Part shown: one piece after another, positions 23,869-32,900 of the stretch
How positions within the stretch are numbered: position 1 is the first letter of the stretch
Layout: each line of letters begins with the position of its first letter
Origin: CAYRMN01 sp964425575
Lineage (GTDB): Bacteria > Patescibacteriota > Patescibacteriia > 2-12-FULL-60-25
Length of the DNA stretch: 35,532 nt
Direction: 5' to 3'
Assembly: GCA_964425575.1 (NCBI GenBank)
Contig: CAYRMN010000012.1
Location: 1-35,532 of the forward strand
Notes under the pieces: model-generated
Seen by the model: the letters and a program-made list of their open reading frames with translations, nothing else
The model's database searches: none
Told to the model about the DNA's origin: nothing
Position numbers and translations under genes: made by a program

Positions 23869-25365
23869 TTACGAAGAAGTTAGCACCGTTGTTTTTCGTT
23901 TTGGTGAAACATTGAACCCTAAGCTTTTTCCCAACATCAAGCGAGTTTGAGCATCAAGGGCTGGAAAAGCCCCAAAGAGAACGAAGGTAAACGGGAGAAG
24001 TAACCACTGAAATACCGCCACGATGAGCGTACGATGTGCGGGGATATGTTGTGGACGACGCGGAAGAAGCGTTACCGCTAACGTCGCTGAAACGAATACG
24101 CCCACCATAGCAAAGCGCATCAGCCATTCGAGCGTAAAAGGGGTATTTTGGAATACCGCGAATTCCCGAAATCGCTCAGGAGCAACCCAAAATGGCAAAC
24201 GGCCCATGACAAAAATAAGCAATGCCGCAGTAGACCATGTATACGTGCCCTCCAACTGCTTCAATAGAAAGAACATTTTAATGCGCCATGGCATCTGCTT
24301 GTCCTCCGCAAACTTTTCTACCATATAGGGGAAATTCTCTACTCCCCAGGCCCAACGACGGAGCTGCTTGTAGAGGGCAATAAGTGCCTTCCAGTAATCA
24401 CCGGTCATAACGGTATCCATCGATACAGGAATATACATTGGCACAACGCGGTAATCCCCATGATACCGAATCAATGCCTGTAGAAAAATACGTGAATCTT
24501 CGCTCACGATATCTTTTTGCCAAAAATCAACATCAACTAGCATACGCAAGCTCATGGAATGGGAAGAGAAGGTCAACGCCCCTTCTGGACGGGCCAATTC
24601 TGTCATGAGCCAAAAGGTCGTTCCAAACATCGCTACCCGAACAGCCGCGGGTGAATCCCATAGGTTGTTGTTGTACACTGCCACTGGCTGATATGACGTG
24701 CGGGTTGGGTGTGGCACCGTAAGGTAGAGATGTGTCAAACGCGAAAAATAATAAGGATGCACGATCGTATCAACATCAAATGAAGATACAATCACATCAT
24801 CAATCTCAAGCCGCATGGCCTGAAGCTGAGGCAACACCTGATGCCCAGCCCAATTGAGATTTGAACCCTTGCCAATAATTTCTCCTTCAAGGTTCGAGGG
24901 ATGAACCGTCACAAAAAATGCCCCAAACTTTCCCTGATATTCTTTGGAAAGGATCGCCGCTTTTTGTGCAAACTCCTCACCGACCCGCTCCTCTCCCGCA
25001 AGCACGATCATCATTCGATCGGATGGATATGGACAACGGAGAAATGTTTCCAATGTTTCACGAACCACGCCGATATCTTCTTTAACGGTCGGTAAAAAAA
25101 TCAAATGGCGTATCTTGTCATATCCCTGACACATCTCGGCACGCTCCTGCCAATTCACACGCGTTTCATGACGGAATCGCCGCCACGCCAAAATCGTAAA
25201 CGGAACAAAATAAATGATCCGAAACAGCCAATAGAGATCAAATACAATCACAAAATAGACAACCCACAAAGGGCGCACAAAAGACAACCCAATAGAGGCG
25301 AGAATCGTCAGCCATACCAAAACCCCAGGGATCATCTCGAGAAGACGTTTTTTCCAATACACCAT
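23869..25365 (-). CDS. Membrane-bound glycosyltransferase family 2 (processive-type layout)
   Basis: The protein has 498 residues. Two to three membrane helices open it (LVWLTILASIGLSFV and WVVYFVIVFDLYWLF). The catalytic domain has FDVDTIVHP (DxD), the acid VSEDSR and QLRRWAW near residue 345, the QxxRW motif of processive GT2 enzymes. Three further membrane helices end it (LLIFVMGRLPFW, AMVGVFVSATLAVTLL, AVFQWLLLPFTFVLFGAF). This layout is that of cellulose- or hyaluronan-synthase-like enzymes, which polymerise and export a glycan, although some members only add single sugars. No PilZ domain is seen. It follows the TsaB-like gene after 48 bases and is tightly coupled to the next GT2 gene. 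Confidence 0.87.
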   Translation of the reverse strand: MVYWKKRLLEMIPGVLVWLTILASIGLSFVRPLWVVYFVIVFDLYWLFRIIYFVPFTILAWRRFRHETRVNWQERAEMCQGYDKIRHLIFLPTVKEDIGVVRETLETFLRCPYPSDRMMIVLAGEERVGEEFAQKAAILSKEYQGKFGAFFVTVHPSNLEGEIIGKGSNLNWAGHQVLPQLQAMRLEIDDVIVSSFDVDTIVHPYYFSRLTHLYLTVPHPTRTSYQPVAVYNNNLWDSPAAVRVAMFGTTFWLMTELARPEGALTFSSHSMSLRMLVDVDFWQKDIVSEDSRIFLQALIRYHGDYRVVPMYIPVSMDTVMTGDYWKALIALYKQLRRWAWGVENFPYMVEKFAEDKQMPWRIKMFFLLKQLEGTYTWSTAALLIFVMGRLPFWVAPERFREFAVFQNTPFTLEWLMRFAMVGVFVSATLAVTLLPRRPQHIPAHRTLIVAVFQWLLLPFTFVLFGAFPALDAQTRLMLGKSLGFNVSPKRKTTVLTSS

Positions 25366-25413
25366 ATAAACAGTGAGAATGTGTTACAAAAATGAAATGC
25401 AACGATCAGGAAG

Positions 25414-25818
25414 CTACGAGCGAGCACGGGTGATCGTCGGTTCAGCATCATACACTGGTTCGACAAACGGACTTGAAACGATGCGTCCGCTCTCTAACCA
25501 TTGAATCAACTTCGGTACATCTTCCGCTTCTTCGACCGGAATCCCAACCAAGGGCTTGCCAAGGCAACGGGCCAGAATGTTGGCTACCACAACCCCTCCA
25601 CGGACCGCAGAAAACGACCCAGGGCCTGCGACAACGCATATCCCCCGTATCTCTCCCAAGGTTGAAAGACTTAGGCGCGCAAGATGCGCAAGTAATAGAT
25701 GAGAGCGACCGTGCACGAGCCGTAAATTTTTCTGGGTAGAATCAATAATGCCGTAACGAAATCGACCCAGCTGTGAGCTATCAATAAAAAGCCACCCACG
25801 GGACGGAAGAGAGGCCAT
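25414..25818 (-). CDS. tsaB: TsaB-like protein, short form lacking the C-terminal domain
   Basis: The protein has 134 residues against about 220 for usual TsaB. Residues 8-125 match the N-terminal ASKHA half: a degenerate first strand (WLFIDSSQLGRFRYGIID) and the diagnostic loop GICVVAGPGSFSAVRGGVVV near residues 59-78, corresponding to the GPGSFTG-R-G motif. TsaB partners with TsaD to make the threonylcarbamoyl modification of tRNA A37. The missing second half and the weak substrate loop suggest a scaffold role, as is known for TsaB. It lies 3 bases after the winged-helix regulator and is co-transcribed with envelope genes. Confidence 0.75.
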   Translation of the reverse strand: MASLPSRGWLFIDSSQLGRFRYGIIDSTQKNLRLVHGRSHLLLAHLARLSLSTLGEIRGICVVAGPGSFSAVRGGVVVANILARCLGKPLVGIPVEEAEDVPKLIQWLESGRIVSSPFVEPVYDAEPTITRARS

Positions 25819-25821
25819 ACA

Positions 25822-26427
25822 TTAGGGCACAATCTCCATCGACTCATTCAATTTATTTACCACCACATTTTTTTGAGCCTCAAGGATAGAGTACAGAAAA
25901 CGGTCTGTGATCTCTTTACGATATTTGAACTCCTGCGGAGTCATACATGTAAAATTGATCTCAAACCCTAACTCAGCTTCAAGACGGGCAATGAGCTCCC
26001 TTGTCGCCTCCTGATTCACTGTCCCGATGATAAACAAGTCAACCGGTGAGCCCTGATGCCCTAGAAAGGATCCCATCAGCGCGACATAATGAATATCGCC
26101 CAATCCAGCAATTTCACGATCCAATCGCCGCTCCATCAAAACATGCGCCTTCATAACCAGGGTTCGAATTTCAACCAAGAGTGGAAACGCTTCATTCATT
26201 TTATAATATTTTCGCTTCAATCCTGGCCGCTTCGCCCCCTCTTCAACCACCTCCGCCTCATTCACAAGCCCAAGTTCAACTAAGTTCTCAAGTTCTCGTC
26301 GAACAGCATTGATTTGCGTATCGATCAGTCGTGTTAATTCACGAACAAAAAAAGCCTGTTCTGGTTGACGCAAAAAAAGCGTGAGAAGCTTCGATCGGGT
26401 CTTTGACCCAAAAAGGTGTTCAAGCAT
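25822..26427 (-). CDS. Winged-helix regulator fused to a nucleotidyltransferase-like domain
   Basis: The protein has 201 residues. Residues about 1-80 are a winged helix (SKTRSKLLTLFLRQPEQAFF, then the recognition region LIDTQINAVRRELENLVELG, then the wing KRPGLKRKYYKMN). Residues about 95-170 resemble the MNT/nucleotidyltransferase fold (VALMGSFLGHQGSPVDLFII), with G-S but with the catalytic acids reduced to one Asp; it probably binds a nucleotide without transferring it. It is the first gene of the TsaB-GT2-DUF4012-MreB run and diverges from the gene at 26547, so it may control both. The start has GGGAG 10 bases upstream. Confidence 0.7.
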   Translation of the reverse strand: MLEHLFGSKTRSKLLTLFLRQPEQAFFVRELTRLIDTQINAVRRELENLVELGLVNEAEVVEEGAKRPGLKRKYYKMNEAFPLLVEIRTLVMKAHVLMERRLDREIAGLGDIHYVALMGSFLGHQGSPVDLFIIGTVNQEATRELIARLEAELGFEINFTCMTPQEFKYRKEITDRFLYSILEAQKNVVVNKLNESMEIVP

Positions 26428-26458
26428 ACCAATACTCCCATCCTGCCTGGTAGAGCGG

Positions 26459-26513
26459 CCCTTGACAAGGGTCCAAACGAACGATGGACGGAGCAGCTCG
26501 TCCTCCGTATACT
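26459..26513. promoter_or_regulatory. Divergent promoter region with two inverted repeats
   Basis: Plus strand: TGGACG (26485-26490), 17-base spacer and TATACT (26508-26513). Within the spacer, GGAC-G-GAGC (26486-26494) and GCTC-GTCC (26496-26503) form an inverted repeat with one bulged G. A second one, CCCTT-GAC-AAGGG (26459-26471), covers a TTGTCA that could be the -35 of the minus-strand operon. Both look like operator sites, and the adjacent winged-helix protein is a candidate binder. Confidence 0.45.
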
Positions 26514-26546
26514 ATAGATCATACTCATTTTTTGATCCAAGATCGC

Positions 26547-28640
26547 ATGGTTGAGCAACAATTTCGCATCGCAGAGATAGAAATCTCAAAGAATCCCGTT
26601 GATGAGAAAATCATGGGGATCTTTCGCTATGAAGGAAATAGCCAGACAAAAAAAGGTTCGACCATCGTCATTGTCGCTGAAATCATGTCGACCTTATATG
26701 TCTACGAACGTCTTCTTGATGCATTGAACTCTATCACAGAGCAGGCAAAACACCTTGTGGCTCAATTCGAACAAGATCCAATTACTCGCTTTGAAAAACT
26801 CATCCAACGCCTGAACGAAACGGTTGCCTCTTTTACTCAAGCCGAACCCACTCCACTCGCTTGGAACCGCGTCAATATTTTTATCCTTGAGTTTTCGGGT
26901 GATCAGCTCTGTCTCACCGGTATCGGAAAGCTCATGAACCTCTTTTTGCAAAAACAACCCGACGGAACATACCGGACGTTTGATTTATTTGGATCCCTAG
27001 ATCAACCGGCTGAAGTAAACCCACAGAAACCCTTTGCCTCCCTCATTTGTGGAGATATGAAGGCAGGAGATCTTCTATTTGCTGGAACACAAAATTTAGA
27101 ACGCCTTCGTAACGAGCTCAATATCAAAGAACGTCTCACGACTCTTCCGCCTGTATCAGCTGCTTTGGAAATTCGACAAGATCTTGAACAGCGCAATACA
27201 CCTGACGATTTTCTTGGAGTTGTCGTCGCTTCTTGCTTACTTGAACGAGCGGCTCCTTCATCTATACCAAAACCCCTCCCCACACCGGACGTCACCAAAA
27301 GCACCGACTCAATTCATAAACTGCGAGAAACGGAACGGGACGCAAGTCAACACCTATCGCCCAGCATAGGACCCACAGCGTCCCTCAAAGCCAGCGCAAA
27401 GACGCCGCAGCGCATCGCACAAGAAATTCAAAGTAAACTTGGACATCTGTGGGGAAAATTCTCTCAAACGAGAACCGTTCGCGATGTTGCGGCTATGGCT
27501 AGTTTGCGAGGCATGAACGCTGGTCACGGCAGCGCCTTTACAAAAAAGCATAAAACAACGGCCCTAATCCTTGGCGCCATCTTGGTGCTCGGTTTGACGA
27601 GTATTGTTTTGTGGCGCCGCAATCAAGCTCAAACAGCTGAAGCAGCTGCTTGGCAAACAACCTTTGATCAAGCGCAGGATAATCGCAATCGTGCGGAATC
27701 AGACCTTGTCTACGCCAATGATAGCCGAGCGATTAAAGAAGTAGAGACTGCCAATAGCCTTCTCGCCTCTCTCAGTATCAACACTGCAGATCGACAAAAA
27801 AAGGTCAGCGCGCTTCAAGAAGATCTCAAACAATTCCGAGAGCGTTTGCGTAAAACAGTCGTCGCTCAGCCTGTCATAGAACTCACCGCTTTAACCGGTG
27901 TGCCTGATGGCAGTCTGAGCGCCCCTGTATTAAACAAAAATACAGCCTATGCTGTTGATAATTCAACCAAAACAATTCTCAAAATTGACCTTTCCACTAA
28001 AACAACCAAACGCATTCAACTTCCTCAAAATGCAGAACCAATTGTAGCCGGCTCACTTGGCAAACAATCGATCGTCTTCACGACAGCAGACGGAACATTC
28101 TTCGCGCTTGATCTTGCGAGCGACTCAATCGCAACACTCAAAACACAATCTCACACATCAACCACCAACGATCTTGTGCTCTATGCGGGCAAAGCCTATT
28201 CCCTTGATGGGGTGCAGGGAAAAGTCTGGCGAGCGTCTAGCAATTCCACCGGCTTCGGCGCTGAACAAGCGTATATAAAAGCAAATAGCACTGCACTAAC
28301 CAACGCGGTCAGTCTGGCTATCGATAGCAACGTCTACATCCTTGAATCCGATGGGACATTGCTGCGCTTTCTGTCAGGCGGACAAGAGGGATTTAAGCTT
28401 AACCCCATCGACCCTCCGCTGCGCGCAGCATCCGCAGTTTGGACCAATGTCGATGCAACAAAGCTTGCTGTCACCGACCCCGCTGAGAAACGTATTCTCA
28501 TCTTCTCCAAGGATGGTTTCCTAAAGGCACAAATCACCTCTCCCGATTTTCACGGGCCACGCGACATCGATGGCGACGAAACAAATAAACGACTCCTCAT
28601 CGTTGATGGAACAAGATTGCTCCTCATCCCCTTGCCCTAA
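26547..28640 (+). CDS. One-TM protein with phosphatase-like N-domain and propeller-like C-domain
   Basis: I choose ATG 26547 (MVEQQFRIAEIEISKN), 697 residues. The frame is open to an ATG at 26484, but that lies upstream of the predicted transcription start. Residues about 1-230 faintly resemble a PPM-type phosphatase (VNIFILEFSGDQLCLTGIGK, KAGDLLFAGTQNLERL) without its metal-binding acids. A disordered linker follows, then a membrane helix (ALILGAILVLGLTSIVLW) near residue 355. Next is a coiled coil (QDNRNRAESDLVYANDSRAI) to about residue 445. The C-terminus has repeated beta segments, such as NKNTAYAVDNSTKTILKIDL and GKAYSLDGVQGKVWRAS, like a beta-propeller. I infer an envelope protein sensing or scaffolding across the membrane. 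It is not assigned to a named family. Confidence 0.72.
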   Translation: MVEQQFRIAEIEISKNPVDEKIMGIFRYEGNSQTKKGSTIVIVAEIMSTLYVYERLLDALNSITEQAKHLVAQFEQDPITRFEKLIQRLNETVASFTQAEPTPLAWNRVNIFILEFSGDQLCLTGIGKLMNLFLQKQPDGTYRTFDLFGSLDQPAEVNPQKPFASLICGDMKAGDLLFAGTQNLERLRNELNIKERLTTLPPVSAALEIRQDLEQRNTPDDFLGVVVASCLLERAAPSSIPKPLPTPDVTKSTDSIHKLRETERDASQHLSPSIGPTASLKASAKTPQRIAQEIQSKLGHLWGKFSQTRTVRDVAAMASLRGMNAGHGSAFTKKHKTTALILGAILVLGLTSIVLWRRNQAQTAEAAAWQTTFDQAQDNRNRAESDLVYANDSRAIKEVETANSLLASLSINTADRQKKVSALQEDLKQFRERLRKTVVAQPVIELTALTGVPDGSLSAPVLNKNTAYAVDNSTKTILKIDLSTKTTKRIQLPQNAEPIVAGSLGKQSIVFTTADGTFFALDLASDSIATLKTQSHTSTTNDLVLYAGKAYSLDGVQGKVWRASSNSTGFGAEQAYIKANSTALTNAVSLAIDSNVYILESDGTLLRFLSGGQEGFKLNPIDPPLRAASAVWTNVDATKLAVTDPAEKRILIFSKDGFLKAQITSPDFHGPRDIDGDETNKRLLIVDGTRLLLIPLP

Positions 28641-28673
28641 CATAAAAGCCCTCCAACATGGAGGGCTTTTATG
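28641..28673. terminator. Bidirectional terminator between convergent genes
   Basis: Arms 28641-28654 and 28660-28673 are perfect over 14 bp (CATAAAAGCCCTCC), with T-runs on both strands. It serves the plus-strand propeller-like gene and the minus-strand rplJ-rplL operon. Confidence 0.9.
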
Positions 28674-28688
28674 TATGCGAGAAACGGA

Positions 28689-29090
28689 TTACTTCAAGGT
28701 AACTTTAGCACCAGCTTCTTCCAATTTCTTTTTCATTTCTTCTGCTTCGGCTTTTGCAACACCTTCCTTCAACACCTTTGGAGCTGCATCGACTAAATCT
28801 TTGGCTTCTTTTAGTCCAAGGCCCGTAACTTCACGAACGGCTTTGATTACGCCAATCTTATTGCCACCCGTTTCAGTAAGCTCAACATTAAATGAGCTCT
28901 TCTCTTCTGCAGCAGCGGCACCAGCACCCGGCGCAGCCATCGCCATCACTGGAGCGGCAGCGGAGACACCAAACTTATCTTCCAGAACCTTCACCAACTC
29001 TGCGAGATCTAAGACGGACAATTTTTCAATAGAGGCCACCAAAGCTTGAAATTTCTCTGGGATCTCAACTTGTTTCACTTCGTCGGACAT
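28689..29090 (-). CDS. rplL: Ribosomal protein bL12 (L7/L12)
   Basis: The protein has 133 residues. The N-terminal dimerisation helix (FQALVASIEKLSVLDLAELV) is followed by the Ala/Pro/Gly-rich hinge (APVMAMAAPGAGAAAAEEK) and the C-terminal factor-binding domain with IGVIKAVREVTGLGLKEAKD and LVDAAPKVLKEGV. It forms the ribosomal stalk with L10 and recruits translation GTPases. It lies 30 bases after the rplJ stop, the usual rplJ-rplL order, without a visible Shine-Dalgarno. The operon ends at the bidirectional terminator. Confidence 0.97.
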   Translation of the reverse strand: MSDEVKQVEIPEKFQALVASIEKLSVLDLAELVKVLEDKFGVSAAAPVMAMAAPGAGAAAAEEKSSFNVELTETGGNKIGVIKAVREVTGLGLKEAKDLVDAAPKVLKEGVAKAEAEEMKKKLEEAGAKVTLK

Positions 29091-29120
29091 AAAAATAGAA
29101 TCTATGAATGAGATTTGAAT

Positions 29121-29679
29121 TTAGGATACACTGACTTTTTCCTGCGATTCTTTGATAGCATTCAACGCGCGCACAAAGGCAGAAACCGGTGCGTACATTG
29201 TTCCCACCAATTGGCCAAGCAGCTGCTGTTTTGATGGAAGCTTGGACAATGCGATCACTTTTTCCTGTGATACAACGGAGCCTTCGAATAATCCGCCAAC
29301 GAGCTTCAACGTCGATTTTTTGGACATATCGCCCAAAACTTTCGCAGGAGCAATCTCGTCTTCCAGACCGTCAACCCGTTTGCTGAGCTTTTCAAGTCTC
29401 AGCNNNNNNNNNNTCGCCTTCCAGACCGAATGCAACGCCGAGCATTCCGGGAAACATTTTGGCGTTGAGTTCAAAACCGGCGTCTTTGGCAGCCTTAGTA
29501 ATCAGCGATTTCTTCGCCACAAGATAGTCGACCTTCGATTCACGCATGTTTTTACGAAGTTCATCTGCCTTGGCTACCGTAATTCCCTGAAAATCTGCAA
29601 ATACCACAGATTTTGCTGTCTTAAACTCCTGTGTCAATTTGGTGATAATACCTGCTTTTTGTTGACGATTTTTTGGCAT
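29121..29679 (-). CDS. rplJ: Ribosomal protein uL10, interrupted by a scaffold gap
   Basis: I choose ATG 29679 (MPKNRQQKAGIITKLTQEFK). The N-terminal half (SVVFADFQGITVAKADELRK, VDYLVAKKSLITKAAKDAGF, FPGMLGVAFGLE) and the C-terminal half (DEIAPAKVLGDMSKKSTLKL, VVSQEKVIALSKLPSKQQLL) are normal for L10, but a gap at 29404-29413 splits them into two frames. Bases 29356-29370 repeat at 29414-29428. Removing 29371-29428 (58 bases) restores one frame of 166 residues, with GVAFGLEDEIAPAKV as in other L10 proteins, so the break is a scaffolding artefact. L10 binds 23S rRNA and carries the L7/L12 dimers, and represses its own operon at the leader upstream. Confidence 0.93.
29404..29413. other. Scaffold gap (10 N) inside rplJ
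   Basis: The ten N bases are flanked by a 15-base near-duplication (one mismatch). The bases between the copies, 29371-29413, look like a mis-extended contig end. Confidence 0.98.
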
Positions 29680-29710
29680 AGGTTTGTTATGAATCAACTC
29701 ATTTCGACCT

Positions 29711-29846
29711 TTTAAAGAAAACACCACAGTCATCCTGTGGGCTCGAAAAGAGACGTCTGTCCCCTTACAAAGCTCCTCGGTAGGGTAATGTTTAACCCCA
29801 TTGCTTACAAGCAGTAGGGCCCCACTGTCTCAGGACTTTGAGTGTT
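29711..29846 (-). promoter_or_regulatory. Ribosomal protein L10 leader with an attenuator-like hairpin
   Basis: On the minus strand the leader has GACAGTGGGGCCCTACTG and, further on, CCCTACCGAGGAG, the spaced segments typical of L10 leaders. CCACAG/CTGTGG (29740-29735 and 29729-29724) forms a hairpin followed by TGTTTTCTTT, a possible attenuator 45 bases before the rplJ ATG. L10, or its complex with L12, binds such leaders to shut down its own expression. Confidence 0.7.
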
Positions 29847-29852
29847 AACGAT

Positions 29853-29881
29853 AGATTAAAAGAAAATGAGCAATCCGTCAA
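29853..29881 (-). promoter_or_regulatory. Promoter of rplJ-rplL
   Basis: On the minus strand TTGACG (29881-29876), a 17-base spacer and TAATCT (29858-29853). Transcription would start near 29846, at the upstream edge of the L10 leader. Confidence 0.65.
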
Positions 29882-29899
29882 GAATGCCTCATAAAAATC

Positions 29900-29922
29900 A
29901 AAAAGACCCTTTTTACAGGGTC
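29900..29922 (-). terminator. Terminator of the Cys/Pro-tail surface protein gene
   Basis: On the minus strand GACCCT (29922-29917) pairs with AGGGTC (29910-29905), followed by TTTTTGATTTTT. It lies 23 bases past the stop at 29945. Confidence 0.8.
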
Positions 29923-29944
29923 CTTTTGAATTTATCATGCTCGT

Positions 29945-32900
29945 TTAGCCACGAAGACCAGGAGCTCCGCCACCAGAGCTTCCGCCCGTCGGTTGAAGGC
30001 TTGGATCAAGACTGACATTGAATTGAATGGTGTCTGTGAGAGTTTTACCATCTTCCTGATATGCGCAGGTTACGTCTGCGGTTCCAATTGCGGACAGCGA
30101 GACGAATTGGGAGTTCTGCACCAATCCAATATTGGTTCCTGAAACTGCCCACTTACATTGATACGTAACGTATGAAACCGAGCTGTCACTATACGAGACC
30201 TTAGCCTCAAGAGGAGAAGATTGACCTGTAGAGAGGTTTACCGCTCCAAGAGCTTTCAGAGTTAATCGAGTAGGTGTCTTTTTTATTGTTGGAGGAGGCG
30301 TACATGGATTCTGATTTCCGACCATGCTTGGAGTGCTAGAAGCGGTACATGGAGGAGGCGTGCATGGAGAAGCTACACCTGAGGTTGTACTAGACACGGT
30401 ACCACACGGAGGGGGCGTACATGGAAGAACGGTCATACCTGCCGTACCAACCGTTGTGCTACCCGTCGTGCATGGTGGCTTTGGTGGCGTACATGGATTC
30501 TGATTTCCGACCATACTTGGAGTGCTGGAAGCGGTACATGGAGGAACCGGTGGCTTACACGGGACTCCCAGAACATTCATACCTCCTGGCGGACATGGCT
30601 CACTCTTTGGGGTCGGAAATTTCAAAGTGACTGTGTCATGCTTTTCATCAAGCAATGCAGATCCTGTAATCGCTGAGAATCCTGCAGCCGTTGTATACCA
30701 CGCATCGTAGGAATAGACGCCTGGGTTCACAAGAAATTGAACCTTGCCAACATTATTGGTTTTCAATTCAGCATCTTCAAGTCCAGTGACCGCCTGGTTA
30801 TCGGCGATCTTTGTTTTCTCCGCATCCGTATACAAACGAACAGTTACACCAGACAAGAGGGCGTTCGTTTCCTTGTTACGAGCGATGAACGTGGCGTTTG
30901 GCTTCTTGTTTAGGAGAGAAAACTGCACCGTTTGGTTTACTGTGACATCCCAAAATTCGATCGGGGGGACCTTCTTGCTGACCGTCATCGTACCAAGCTT
31001 TTGGTCATCCTTAGTCACTTCAAGAGTGTAATGATCTGTATTTTTGTTCTTGATAAGATCCACAAGGAAACTGACGTCACCTTTTACATCTGTTTTTTGA
31101 CCAATAATTGGGGATGCGTTCCGACGATCTACAGCGTACCCATCAATCAGACCCTGCTCATGATACCAAACCGTTACCTTTGCATCCTTCACAGCTTGAT
31201 TGTTTGCATCAACGACATGAATCTTTAAATTTGGAGCATGATTCAGCGCGACGAGCTGTAAAACCATCTGATAATTTGAGTCAAAATTCGCATCGCTTAC
31301 ATAAAAGCGTGACTTCAAGATATTCGCCGATTGATTCAGTGGGTTGAAGATCACACGAGCGGTATATTCTTCTGATTTTACATCTTTTAATGCTGCTAAC
31401 AAAAACGAAATCTTCCCATTTTGACCCGTCTTTCCTTTTGCGAGAGTATTGTTCGCTAAATTTTTGACTGTATATGCTGTCTCTGGTGCATTTGACATCT
31501 GGTGAAAAATTTCCACGTCTGCATTTTTTACAATTTTGCCATTTGCATCAACAACCTTAATGATTGTGTTCGGTGCGTGATGCAAGACATTTAATTTTAC
31601 AGTGAGTTGGAGTGCTGATCCAAGCAAATTATCAATCAGGGTAAATGGCTTACTAAGCATCATCACCTGCCCCTGCTGCGCATCTGTTGTCCACGCACGA
31701 ACGAAGTACAGCGATGAAGTCGTGTGTGGGAAGGCTGGAGGCGGAGGTACCGGAGGAAGAAAAAATCCAATCTTTCCATTCGCGCTCGTCACGCCATCAG
31801 CTGGATTACTAGAATTGTCGCCCAACTTCTTGGCATCAGCCTCATACACCATTTCCCAGCTATTTGAATTGAAGTTCCATTTCTGGATATTCACATGAGC
31901 TCCGCTCACGACAGCATTTTTCGCATCAACAACTTTGACCACAACATTTGAAGAGGGGTTAATCGTTGCGAATTTGATGGTAACGATCTTTGGTTTTCCA
32001 ACCTCGTCTTGAGAGGGAACTTTAAACGGAACGCTATCAATCACAACCCCCGTCGTCGTCTCTTTCACGCGAGCAACATAGATGGTTTGCAAATCGTTAA
32101 AATCATTTCGAAGCAAGAAGCGAGCTTGACCCTGAGAAGGTGACGCTGAGGCATCCACATAGTCGCTTGCTAAGACAGGACCGTGCAGCAAATTATACAC
32201 AGCTGTACCTGAATCATATGACGGGTTTTGCGCTGTTACCTTTCGAACCTCCACCAATGCATTTGGAAGTGGCTTGCCTTGCGCATCAACAACTCTCACG
32301 ACAGCATTCGCAGGAGCGTTGAGGTACGGTAGCTTCAGAGGCACCGAAACAATAGAGTCTAAAGTCTTCGGATTTTTCGTTCCATACGATGCTGCCTGTA
32401 GCCCCTGCGTAAGACTTGCCTTTGATATATTTATAATAAAATCTTTCATTATAGATGCATCAAAACCATCAACCAAGAACTTCACCTGACCATTCGCATC
32501 TGTTTGTGCAAAAGCAAATTTTGAAGTAAGTCGATCGAGTGCATACACCAACGACGAATCTTGCATGTGTCGTTTTAAAGACACCGCAGCACCTACAACT
32601 GGCTTACCGTAGGCATCAATGATGGTAAAAATCGCATTTGGCGCATGATGCAGAACATTTAGTCTCACCGTGAGATTCTTATTTTTTACATACTCTTCTT
32701 CCGAAATACCAAAAGGCTGGCTCAAAACTTGCACATACCCCTGGTTCACGTCCTGCTTTCCCACACGAACAAAATACAATGGAGACGTTGTATGAGCAGC
32801 TTGTGAATGAGTGTCTACTAGCGGTGGAAGAAAAAACTTCACGAATCCGTCGTTTCCCGTTTTGGCCTGAGCAGGCTGCTCATTTGCCTGATATACAAGA

